A DNA stretch of 64,000 bases from Gymnorhina tibicen. Lineage: Eukaryota; Chordata; Aves; Passeriformes; Artamidae. The notes beneath the pieces were generated by a model that saw nothing but the letters and a program-made list of their open reading frames with translations, made no database searches and had not been told where the DNA came from. The position numbers and the translations under genes were made by a program. Each line of letters opens with the position of its first letter. The stretch's first letter is position 1. Where the stretch lies: positions 1 to 64,000 of the forward strand of contig VXAZ01002119.1 of NCBI GenBank assembly GCA_013399875.1, written 5' to 3'. Positions 12,743-34,850 of this stretch are shown piece by piece.

Positions 12743-12838
<96 letters not shown>
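12737..12838. repeat. (ATATAC)n hexanucleotide microsatellite, truncated by assembly gap
   Basis: An ATATAC/CATATA hexamer repeats about 16 times with almost no interruption and runs straight into the N block. Its true length is unknown because the assembly breaks inside or at the edge of it. Open frames that encode runs of Ile-Tyr or Thr-Tyr across it are products of the repeat, not genes. Confidence 0.97.
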
Positions 12839-12873
12839 NNNNNNNNNNNNNNNNNNNNNNNNNNNNNNNNNNN
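12839..12873. other. Assembly gap (35 N)
   Basis: Thirty-five unresolved bases follow directly on the microsatellite. The gap is well inside an intron and does not touch any exon. Confidence 0.99.
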
Positions 12874-15800
12874 TCATTCCTTTCTTATAGTAAAAATGCA
12901 TTTTTAGAGGAAGGGAAAATGTTACTTTTAGAAATTCGCTGCTCCTGATCTGGAAAAGACCTTTGCGGTTTTAAATGTTTTGTTTTAATCAGAAATCAAT
13001 TTCCAGCTACCCTTTAAAGTGATACCTTATCTGTCCTACACCTATGTACTGCTTAATTTTGTACTCCTGGGAGGTTTTCTTTCTCTCTGATAGAAAAGAG
13101 CTTATTAACTTTCATTTATTAGGAGAATTTAATTTCTTTCCTGTTGCTAAATTTAAGAAAATATTTGAAGAATGATTTAAAAGTAATGGTAAGGTTGTTT
13201 TTTTTTTTTTTTAATTGGGCAATAGAAGATAAAATCGGGAAATCATGACAGTAGCCGACCTTTGGAATTTTGATACGGTTATTTTAAAAGGAAAATAAGC
13301 TGAAGATTAAGAAAAGAAAAGAATCCTATTTAAGTATATAGTTCACATATTCCAACTAGTTGCATTCTTGCCTTAAAATCAGTAACTCCACTTAGCTATT
13401 CTAGGATTTCTCCAGACATTTCAGATGCAGATGCAACTATAAAATATATTAAATATATAATTTGTACTGTTTGTAACACAAAATTATTATAACTTTACAA
13501 GTCAATGTTGTTGTCACCTTTAATATATAGGGCCTGGTTATCTGCGTTTTTTTTCCATTCTTTGAGGTTTTTATTTATTGAGGAATTCAGGAATAAAAGA
13601 GAATTTCTTACTAAGATATTACAATTGTGAATAAAGCATGTAAATAGGAAAAAAAAAGAAAAAAATGACCAATATCAAAGCTTCAAACCATTTACAAACT
13701 CAATGATTTTAAATCTAAAAGAAATTACAGGAGCATCCAGTCTTATTTTTTTGGCATATTATGAAACTGAGTAACTCATTGGAATAAAATATAATAGTAA
13801 AACTTAATTTCACCCCCTACAGAAAAGTCAATACAGATGTATAACATTACTTGTGTAAGTGTTTGACGAAACCAGACTTGTGGTACTGTTACACAGCATG
13901 TCCTGTGATAAAAAATGAAGTTCATGCTTTTTTGCTCAGCACATCAACTCATTATTTATTATGCAATTTTCTTGATCTATTACAATTTAGAACTGACAGT
14001 TTCTGGGAACCTCTCATTTCTCGTATGGAAAGCAAATAAATATCACTTTTGCTCCCCCATATATAATTGCAAATTGATTTTCAAGTTGGATCACTTAGCT
14101 TCACTTTTCATTGTCTAATGTGGCCTTATATAATGCTAAATACTGAGGCTGTTGAGTAACTAGAGAATAAAACAATTGATTTTTTAAATGATAGTTGTCT
14201 GTGGTCAATTATCATAGAAGTGGGGGTGTGTGTATTTCAGCCTTGTAGGACAAACACTAATTCCCATGAAGGAATCTGTAGAAGAATTGAGGGTAAGTCA
14301 AGTCCATTAACACTTCTGATGCCTTGAAGCAGATGTCTCTGTTTTTAACTCCTCCAGTTGTTCTGTGTAGTTGGCAAGGAGATCTGGGCATTTTCAAAAG
14401 CCTACAAAGGGACATCTTGTCTACCTCACTGGATAACTAAACTTCGGCCAAAAATCTCCCAAACCCCTTGAAGACCTCTAGGCTTTCCTGTAACTGATTC
14501 AGGGGTCTTGGGCAGAATTGGGCATAAAGTTTATGTACAAGAGAACTGAGGATCAGATCTCAGTTCAGACAAATCTCTGTGGCCAAATGTGTTTGGAGAT
14601 CCATGATCTTACATTCCTCTATCTGTTCCTTTTCATCAGCTTTTCTTCTTAAACTTACCTGTATTGCAGTGGAGACTCATCCCATTCTGCCCAGGCAGAG
14701 ACCAGACTGGACCTACCTTCAGCCCTTCATGATGTTCCCAGTACTTTCCTCTGTGCTTCCTGGCACAGTGCTCTGTGCCATCCACACACCCCTGGCATGG
14801 CTGATTTGATTGCATTTTCATACTGGATGCATTTCGAGAAAATGCTCTGGGAAAGCAAATTTTTTGTGCTCCAGTGCTGCAATGCTATTACACTGTCTTA
14901 TCTCTGACTCCGTGTAAATATTGTTGCAGAGGGTTAAGGTTTAAGTAACTTAAACTACATTATCTCTACTAAGAGGTTTTTATCAGAAAGGTAACTAAAT
15001 TCACTTGAGAGGAAATTAATTTCCTTGGAGAAATTCAATACATCCACTTTCACTGGGAAGGAAAGAGAAAGAAGTAAAATCCAGACTGTTTCCAGATTGA
15101 GAGAAATGGTGACTGTAGGTTTTGGAAAGTGATAAAGGTACTTGACCCAGGCCACTTGTTTTTTGCTTTCCTTACCCATGTGGGACTGCGCCTGTGTATG
15201 TCAAGCTGCATCCTACAAGGTGCCAACAGCTGGGGGAAGGGGAATATGACAGCAGTCAATTCCTCTTGCATGCCATTGAGTTGTGCAGCCTTCCTTGATG
15301 ATGTTTTTATTTCTAATGCATAGTATAATAATTCTTGATTCCTGTACATTTGCTATTTAAGATTTTGTAAAGCATGATTGGAGACTACTCTGAAGCATTT
15401 GTGACTACTACTGACTTGCTGACTGGTGCCTGGGACTTGTGGCAATTTACTAATCAATATTTGCTTAAAAATTAGTGTGATTTGTGGTGTTTTTATTACT
15501 AGTCATGAGAAATAACAGTTGTTTTTTCTTGTCAAAATTAGAAGTACAAAATGTCCGTATTTAACACAGTGATTCTAGAAGAATTTGTATTCAGCTTCTA
15601 TTTTAAATTTAATAGAATCAAACATGTACTCAATCATACCTAGTTTTGACTGCTTAATTGAAATCAGTGAGGCAGAACCTGAACTGTTGTTCATTGACAT
15701 TTCTTCACTAACATAATTTGGATTACAGTAACTGATAGTATTTTGTCATCTGTATTCATCTACATCAAAACCTATTTTATAGAATTCTGCAGGGCAGATT

Positions 15801-16439
15801 GAAAAAGAAAGAGAAACAGTATTGGTATATACTGGCAATTGTCTAAGGTCCACAATTCTACTCTAAACTTCTGTGCCATTTTCTCGGTAAACTCAGTTAA
15901 TGTTGATGGGTGACATTTTTAAACCATGCACTGCTGATTTCTGTCAAATGTACTTTTTGTTCTACAAATTTCCCTTAAGCTATCCTTGGTTTTTTTAACC
16001 TAATTCTTTTCATTGAAAATTGGCAGAAAGAGCTAAGTATTTTTTTATAACAGTTATGCCAAGTCCACTGGACCAAATTCTTCACAAATGTAATTTGCCT
16101 GGCTTTGCAATCAGTTTAGTTTCCAGATGATTTGGCTCATCATAACTTTGAGAGAAACACATAATGGTGACAAGGTGCCCTGGCCAGATTAACTGAATGC
16201 TTTTTAAAAGTACATGTAGCCAATGAGGAAATAAACAAGGATCAGTGGGGTTGATTTAAAGCCTCTTAACTTTTTGTAATGGAATCTTGTATTTGAAGTC
16301 ATGTTCATTTCAATTTACATGCAAGGTCCTTCAACATGCATAAATCTGTTTTAACTGTTTATTCATGGAATAATTAATCTACAGTCACAGGACAGTTTAG
16401 AATCTTCATAATCTTAGTTTTATTTTAACTATGTTACAG

Positions 16440-16502
16440 ATTTACTGGCCTGCAGCAAAAGAAAAGGTAGAATTATGCAAATTAGCTGGGAAAGATGCCC
16501 AT
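16440..16502 (+). CDS. SEMA3D: SEMA3D coding exon 2 in window (sema domain)
   Basis: The exon is 63 bp, starts and ends in phase 0, and lies between acceptor TTACAG and donor GTAAGT. It encodes residues 55-75, [21 protein letters not shown]. The tryptophan in 'I.WPA' and the 'C..AGKD' motif are hallmarks of class 3 semaphorins. C67 is expected to pair with C78 of the next exon. The 63-bp length matches the equivalent exon of other class 3 genes as I recall it. Confidence 0.97.
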
Positions 16503-18251
<1,749 letters not shown>

Positions 18252-19120
18252 TAACTTTCTCACTAGTCTGACATGTCAAGGAATAGCCCTCATCTTGTTT
18301 AGCATTCATCACAGATTGGAAAATACTATGTGAGTGTGTAAAAAATGACCTGACAGCAGCTTGCATAAATAACAGGGAAAATGGTGGATTCTGCAGGTCA
18401 CATGGGAACTCTTGTTCTCACATTTGGTATGTGCATATCACTTTTGAACAAAGCACTTTCCTCAGGCTTAATACACAAAGTTCTTCAGAATGACACTTCC
18501 ATGTGATTAACTAAGTGAAGAGAACATCTAACCCAGATGTCTTCCTTTCTGGTAAGTCATTTCTGCACATACTTTCTTACACACATACATTCAGTGTTCA
18601 AGATGAAATCTGTGGTTCTACCTTTTAATGTATATATACCCATAATAAACACTTTGAAAAGGGTCTCTGAGCCTGAGTCCAGGGACGGCATCTCAGGACT
18701 TTGCAGTGTGTTGCAGTCTGGTCACTAAGGAGGTGTTGGGTGTCCTCCATCACTAGTGGCATATTCCTGAGTTGAAGTTAGCAGCTGATTGGTCTTCATT
18801 TACTGGTGACAAAGAAATGTCTGTCCTGAGTGGTAAATGCTTGGGACCTAACCCCCACAACAGAAGAATTTTGGTGTTGTGTCAAGCAGCCACTTAGTAC
18901 ACAAGTCTCTTTTAACTTCTATATGTGTCACACCTTGGCTATATTTATCCCACTGGCGCTGTTCTCAGACAGTGTTGCGATGTGACCTGTCTGGCTGCTT
19001 GCCTGTGGTGCAGGCTTCCTTTGCTGCTGTAGAAATAGCTTTCTGTTTTCTTCAGGGCTTGGTGAAATTCTAGAATATAGGAAATGAGGTTTAAAGTTAA
19101 TAAATGCAATAACCTGAAAC

Positions 19121-19405
19121 AGAATAATAGAATTACAGAATGGTTTGGGTTGAAAGGGCCTTAAAGATTATCTAGTTTCAACCCCTCTGCTATGGGCAGG
19201 GACGCCTTCCACTGGACCAGGTTGCTGAAAACCCCATCCAGCCTGGCCTTGAACACTTTCAGGGATGGGACATCCACAGCTTCTTTGGGCAATCTGTGCT
19301 GGGGCCTCACCACCTTCAAAGGAAGCTATTTTCTTCCTGCTATCTTACCTAAACCTACCATATTTAATTAAAAGCCATTCTCCCTTGTTCTATCACTGAT
19401 ACATG
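19121..19405 (-). mobile_element. CR1 LINE 3'-end fragment, antisense
   Basis: On the plus strand the element starts with its own 3' end. The degenerate 8-bp repeats 'agaataatagaattacagaa' are followed by 'tggtttgggttgaaaggg', then 'gggacgccttccactgg', 'ccagcctggccttgaaca', 'cagggatgggacatccac' and 'tcccttgttctatcac'. This is the exact block order of antisense CR1. Small deletions and substitutions suggest an intermediate age. The 5' truncation is typical of the family. The far boundary is approximate. Confidence 0.92.
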
Positions 19406-20424
19406 GAATCAAGGGAAGATCCTCATGGAAAAAAGAAAAGTGATTAAGCTTGCCCAGACTGAGACCCATCATTAGGTACCCCACAATTTGTGGGTTGGAT
19501 GACCAACCCAGAGGGGCTGCCTATGCAACAGAAAACTGAAGCTGTGAGAAATCTACACGGTGGTGTTCTTTCCCTAATAAACCATTAATGCTCCTGGTAT
19601 TGTCTGGTATATGCTGTATAATTTAGTTTACAGTGAAATAATTCTGTAGACTTCTTTGCTTTGCTACTTTAAATATTCCAGTTGAAACAACTGAAATTTT
19701 AGATCCCTTGTATCATGCTGGTTTCTTAGCTGAATGATCAAATACACAGCTGAATGGAACAGAACAGCTTTCAGCAAGAGTATAAGCAAGGCTTTGGTTT
19801 ACCTCTGGCTCATTATCAAGATTCCTTATTCACTCTACCATTGCCCTACTGCATTTCAACTACTTCATTTGTGAAGGTTGTTTTCACCAGACCTTATGAA
19901 ATTATGGATTTGGTCTGACTGTTCAGTCCAGCAGTCAGTCTACACAAGGGGTCTGTCTCAGTTAGACATGACCGATTACCTTAGAGAGGAAATGGAAGAA
20001 GAATCCTGGTATCGTATTTCCTAATCCCCTCACTGTCTCCCAGTCCTGCCTCTCCCACATTCCTCCTGGTTGCTCAGCTGCAGTGATAGGTTGGACAGTG
20101 TTCAGCACTGCTCCTGCCTCTTCTGACAGAGAAGCTCTTCTACAGCCTGCTACTGAGTTATCAGCCTTGAATGGCATCAGGCATATGTTCCCTTTCCTTC
20201 TTGGAGCCCCAAACACCCTTCAGCCACCATCCTTCCACCACCTTTCCAGATAAATGTGACAAGGCAGGAGGGTGCTGAGGATAGGCCCAGTGATGTGAAT
20301 TTGACAGGCAGTTGAAAATGTCTCCTTGTAGGAACTGAAGCCAGTTGTCCTACAGGAAAAGTCAAAGCACTTCTAGTGCAGATCCATTCTCTTAGTATTT
20401 TTTCTTTCTACCCTCTCTCCCCTT

Positions 20425-20449
20425 TTTAAATTTTTTTAAAAAATTTAAA
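20425..20449. repeat. Perfect AT-only inverted repeat (12-bp arms, 1-bp spacer)
   Basis: TTTAAATTTTTT is followed by a single T and then AAAAAATTTAAA, so the arms are fully complementary. The composition is pure A/T and the site is mid-intron. It could extrude as a cruciform but is probably a by-product of A/T runs. Confidence 0.6.
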
Positions 20450-22589
20450 TCTCTATGTTTTAAGAACAGATCATGAATGTCTGGTAATTAGCAACCTCTC
20501 CAGGAAGCTGTGGGATGCTTGGGAGAGCCAGGCCCTGAGATAGCCTCACGGAGACTGTGAAACCAGGCAGTGCTCTGCTGACCTTTGAAAGCTGCTGGTA
20601 GATCTGCACAGTGCTCTCCTGGCCAGTGCCAGTGCTGTGAAAACAGAAAGGAAAACAGTGTGGATCAGGTGACTCAAAACCACAGCAGACACTGCTTTTG
20701 AAGCAGTACAAATCCCCAACGGGATCACACAATTAAGGGGGATTAAAGTCCTTGTCTTGTTATTGCTCGAGTCGCTGCCAAAACTTCTCTTGGCCGGTGA
20801 AGAAGAGGCTTGGCCCGGTTGGTGCTATTAGCCACAGCTCTCCAAGGGATGCTCTTTTCTTTGAAAGCTTTGCCCGAAGTGAAAGCAGGAGGTTAATTCT
20901 GTGTGAATGCCTGGTAGTGTCCATTAGTTTGTCTGCGTGAAGTCTGAAATATTTGATGTTGATCTATAACTCCCTTGGTCCCCTGAGTACAGCTGGGCTT
21001 GCAGACAGCCTTTTCACATGTGAAAAGGCAAGGGTTCCCTGAGCAGCTCAGGGTTGCACATCCTAGAACTAAGGACAATGGGACACCAGTGTAGCATTGT
21101 CAGGAAAAAAAAAAGCCTAATTTTTAGTTTAGTTTTGTCCTTGCTCTGCTCACTGTAGTAGCCTGAGAATTTGGTTTGCTTGATATTCCACAGGTTTGGG
21201 AAAGTAACAAGAGTTTTTTGCTGATTAAATTCTGCTTTGTATGAGCTAGGACTGCTGGAGGAAATTGAATTTATGTTCACAGATTGGAATTGATTTTTCT
21301 TTTCTCTTAAGGAGCTTAATTATTCAATATCTTGGGCTTTTGTCTTCTGAACCTAGAGAGCTTAGGAGGCACCTCAATGACATAGAAAGGTTTGGTCATT
21401 TATAATCTGATGTGCATTAAGAATGAATTGAATTAATGTGTTGTGAAGTCTAATCCTGTGTGGCCATCTTTGGACATACTTGCTTGTCATTTGTACTCTC
21501 CTGGCCTCTTGCAAGTCAGAGATATGGAAACAAATAATTAAAATCACTTCACCTATTTTTAATTTTTTAAATCATGGAGGTGTTTTGATTTTTTTTTAAA
21601 CTAGCTTCCGAAGTTTTTTCTGTACAGTAGACATTAAATCCACATTGACTGGATTTCTGAGTATCAGTGGGATTTTAAATATCACTGTAGGTAGGAAAGC
21701 ATGTTAAAGGAAAATATGTTAAAAGCAATTCCCTAGGCAGTCTCCCTTCTCTTAATGGCAGGACAGTTTTGAAGATCAAGTCTCTGTACCTGCAGAGAGT
21801 TCACTTTACTCCTCTGAGCTATCAATTTGCTTTCAGCAGGACTTACTATGGATTTCAGGTTAAGTGTGCTTTCAGGAAACCATTGAAAGGGGCAAGTAAA
21901 AGAACCCTTGTTGGCAATTCAAAACTGTAATAAAGCTTCAGATGGATGCTTACAGGAATTGAGTTGTTGATTGCCCACTGAAAACATTGGGAATAGTTTT
22001 TAAATAATTTGTTTTCTTTATCTTCCTCTATGCCCTTGTTCTGTGGCCCAGGAATTAATCACACTGTATTTGAAAACTACAAGGAAGAATCTATTCTGAT
22101 ATCTCTTGTATCATTAGCCTTGTTAAAAATAATAAGAGACAGCATATGCTGCTTTCATTTTAAAAGAGTCTGAACTGTGTCCGCTGTGAACATTAGTCAG
22201 CAGTCCCTGGAGAAATTTCAGAATCAGCCAGAATCCCTTCAGGGTCTCCTGTTGCAACACAGTCTATCAGCACTTTCCCAAATAGAAGCCAGTGCCTTTT
22301 AAGTACAATCCCGCTTTTAACTAGAGTAGAAATGAACAATGCATCTCCTTTTTTCTGAAAATAATTGTATACTTTTAAGATTTGTGTTTCAGTATAGAGT
22401 GACCAGGATACAGTAAAACACTGACTGAAAAAATCCAGATATAAACCAGACACAGACTGTAGATATCAATGCTGAGATGACAGCTGCATGATCTAACACA
22501 CCTTTACTTTGTACATTAGCAGAACAGGCTGTCTAAGTGAGTTTTTCTCTGTAGCCATACCAGGATAATAAATTTGTGTTTATTCTCAG

Positions 22590-22683
22590 GAAATGGTATT
22601 CCGTTTGGATACCCAGAACCTGGAGTCTGGCAGGTTGAAATGCCCGTTCGATCCCCAGCAGCCGTTTGCTTCAGTGATGGCAG
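22590..22683 (+). CDS. SEMA3D: SEMA3D coding exon 4 in window (sema domain)
   Basis: The exon is 94 bp, enters in phase 0 and leaves after one base of the next codon, at donor GTAAGG. It encodes residues 116-146 plus the first base of D147: [15 protein letters not shown], then [16 protein letters not shown]. 'GR.KCPFDP....A' is a strong class 3 semaphorin signature (propeller blade 2). The split aspartate codon joins correctly to exon 5. Confidence 0.97.
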
Positions 22684-31861
<9,178 letters not shown>

Positions 31862-32004
31862 GAGCAAAATTCATTGCAACTTTTCCCATCCCAGATACCT
31901 ACAACCCAGATGATGATAAAATCTACTTCTTTTTTCGAGAAATATCACAAGATAGTGGCACATCTGACAAGACAATCCTTTCCAGAGTTGGGAGAGTTTG
32001 TAAG
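31862..32004 (+). CDS. SEMA3D: SEMA3D coding exon 6 in window (sema domain)
   Basis: The exon is 143 bp. It begins with the last two bases of G190 and ends in phase 0 at donor GTGAGG. It encodes residues 190-237: [19 protein letters not shown], then [17 protein letters not shown] and [11 protein letters not shown]. 'DDDK.YFFFRE' and 'RVGRVCK' are near-invariant in the class. C236 is expected to bond with C348, which opens exon 10. P198 replaces the phenylalanine I recall in human SEMA3D. Third codon positions are AT-rich (about 34 % GC), unlike exon 9. Confidence 0.97.
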
Positions 32005-34680
32005 GTGAGGACTCTGTCTTTTTATTTTATTTAAATATAAAAACTAAACAAGTTTGGTTTATTTCTGTGAGAACTGTGTTTTTCCCCTTTGTTACCCAAA
32101 TGAGCCTACATAGTAATTTTTCTGGACATAGAGTACTAATGCCATCTGACATTTAGTTGTAAAAAAAATGGACTTGATATTGACTGTGTACCTATATTGA
32201 AAAAGCTAATATGTTTATAAATTATAATCCTGTATCCAAAAGATGAAGTATCGACCTTCAGAAATGCAATGATGTCCTGCTTAATTTCATGAGCTTTCAG
32301 TGAATCCAGTGAGGATTGATGTGTCAAAGTGTACACAGTGGCAAGGTATTTGGGGTTTTATGGAAAGTGCCCACTGAATGCATGGATATACAAACCCATC
32401 CCTTCAGCCTGGCTCTGTATATCATTCCTGGGCATTACTGAGAGCTGGGGTCAGACATTTGTTTCTGCACATTCCCCATAACAAGCTGGGGTGAAGGGAG
32501 GCTAAAAAAGTATACAGTTTCTGAGCTACACCCACCTCTGCCTGGAGGTTTCCTCCCTTGGGAAGAAGAGCAATCCTTGACCCATTGACCAGGAGGAACC
32601 AGACCCCAGTCTGCTGCAGCGTAAAAAGTTCATTTGACTGGTGCCTGACCTCCTTTAAATGATTGCTCCTTCACTTTCTCCTTCATTATGCTTGAGTTTG
32701 CCCCTTGTGAAAGGTTTGTGCCCTGATGGTATATACAGACTTGGGCTTTCACGAACTGCACTCTTCTTGGAGAAGCATCTCAGTCAATGGCAGAAGCCTC
32801 CTCAAAAGGTAATGAGAAGAAAAAACAGTTCCTGCATATGAAGACAGCAGTCAGTGTAGTTTGCTGTTTAACAGCCTGATGGTTTTACTGAGGTCTCTAG
32901 CCACAGTGGCAGAAGTGTGTGTAGACTTCTGTGTCAAACACACCCTGTCTCTGCTCCCCTGTCCCCTAGGACATTCTGTTCCTATCTTCTATAGTAACAG
33001 AAGCAGTCAGTATAAGTGTTTTCACCCTGTCTGTAGGTCCTCAGGAATCACTGGTAAAAGTCAGGAAATGCAACTTGAAAGCTGCCTTCATATTAGTAAC
33101 ATAATAAACATAAGCTTTGAGCAAATGTTTATCTCATGTCATAAATTAGGTATCAGCAACACCACAGCAGTAACACAAGTAGGTACATTTCTACGATATT
33201 TTGTTCAGAAGCTTTAACTGACTTGCATTTTCTGAGCAGTGTGACTCTGCTGGCAGTGAAAATTATCTTCTCGAGAAACTTGAAATTAGTAAATGAAAAA
33301 AGCATTTGTGATCTGCAATAAAATGTGTGTGGGAGAAGAGGACTCGTTTAGCTGTGGACACACTGAAAAACAAAGAGTGGACAAGTGTATGGATGTGTAA
33401 ATCTACAACTGTTCTGCAGTCCAGCAAACTCCCAGCTCCAACTGAGATTTCAGTGGCCACAGCCATTTCACACTTCTGTCCTTGACCTAATGTGTTAAGA
33501 AAACAAAACATTCATTCATAAATCAGTTCTCTAGTAGGTTTTTAGCCAGACGAAAGAATGGATAATCTTTAGTTGGGTATTTCACAGCAGTGTGATTAAT
33601 GGCAGAATGGAAATGCAAACATACATGATTTGCTGCTAGACATGGCATTTGCTGATTATGAGAAAGCACTTAATGCATTAGGAGAAATTGATAGACAACA
33701 TTTTCAAGCCAAGGCGCATGAGAGAGTATAGTAAACTAAGATATATTGGCTAGAGATCCCCAGCATCCTTTACCTAGAGAAAAAAGGAGATAAGCTATCA
33801 TAATAAAAGCAAATGTATTGTAAGGAAATCCTAATGACTGTGTATAATCATACCTCAAATGAGAATGAAATTGTAGAGTAATCATGTTAACGGGAAAAAT
33901 GTCATGAATTTTATTTTTAGTAGTCAAAGCAAAACAATGAAAACTGATAAGCAAGGTGATTATTATTAATAGTTCTGCACTGTCTTCTTTATTTACTGAG
34001 CACTTCCCACTGGTTGCAGAATTCTTTTGATAATCCAGACTCCTGTTTTTTTTAATATTTGTCTTAATTACCTACAAATTAAAAAAATTGCTAATTATTA
34101 TAATAAAAATAGAATTATTATGGGTATTTAATATAAATTAAAATATGCAGATAGCCTTGTCTGTTTATGGACTGAGATATTTTGTATCTGTGCTGTGGTA
34201 TGAAACATCTGCTGTGCTTAGTTGTCTCTGACACGGGAACAATGCCTTTGATTGCAACAACTGATAACAACAATTTCTACTTGCACTGTCTCATTAATGT
34301 GACCTGTACTGCACAAAGTTAAGCCTTTGCTCCCTTTCCCTGTTAAGCCAAGAATAACAGTGAATGGGAGGAGCTCAGCAACTTCTGAAATAATTTTCTT
34401 GGTATAAACACAGTCTTTTTCTACTAGAACTCAATTGCTCTCTACCTCACTGTGCCTTAGGGCTCCTGTCCATTAATGCCAGAAACACGTGCTGAAATTA
34501 GAATAGGCTTTGTTTTTAATAAGAAGCTTAGTCAATGGAGCCTATTCTTTGGCTAATTTTCAAGGGTTCAACAATATGGTCTCTCAGGGATCCTCTCCCT
34601 TAGGGAAAATCTTTGGAAAGCATTCCCCTTTCCCAGCTACTTTCAGACCCAGAAGACTGCAGTGTTCCTGCTGGCAGCTC

Positions 34681-34850
34681 TTTGCCCAGAGTCAAGCAGC
34701 TGTCACTTGTCCCGTTCACCAGACCGTCCGTACCAGTGTCCCGCAGGCTGTGCCGCAGGAGCGCAGCCGCCGCAGCTCTGCACAGCGCTCACTCGGGTTT
34801 ACGTCATCTGCTCTGTGTCACTGAGGGATATCACTGGCACGGGGAGGAAG
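34681..34850. promoter_or_regulatory. Second CpG-enriched intronic patch, possible regulatory element
   Basis: About 12 CpG sites fall in 170 bp, seven of them in 34741-34800. A TTACGTCA site, close to the CRE/ATF consensus TGACGTCA, lies at about 34799-34806. The flanking intron is CpG-poor. Function is inferred from composition and one short motif only. Confidence 0.25.

Larger units (their letters stand above)
4120..16439 (+). other. 12.3-kb intron between exons 1 and 2
   Basis: This is long AT-rich non-coding sequence. Recognised contents are a TguSINE1-type SINE (10252-10402), a minus-strand MIR relic (10741-10875), an old minus-strand CR1 relic (about 11930-12110), an ATATAC microsatellite (12737-12838) and an assembly gap (12839-12873). 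There is also a 37-bp decayed direct repeat (7701-7737 and 8171-8207). I see no exon, RNA gene or promoter that I can support. The open frame of 167 codons on the minus strand around 8492-8995 is at chance level for this length of DNA. Confidence 0.8.

Noticed and set aside
12737..12838. CRISPR-like regularly spaced repeats
   Set aside because: It is a continuous hexamer microsatellite with no spacers, in a vertebrate genome.
12686..12948. Open frames with Ile-Tyr or Thr-Tyr runs
   Set aside because: They are translations of the ATATAC microsatellite and cross unresolved bases.
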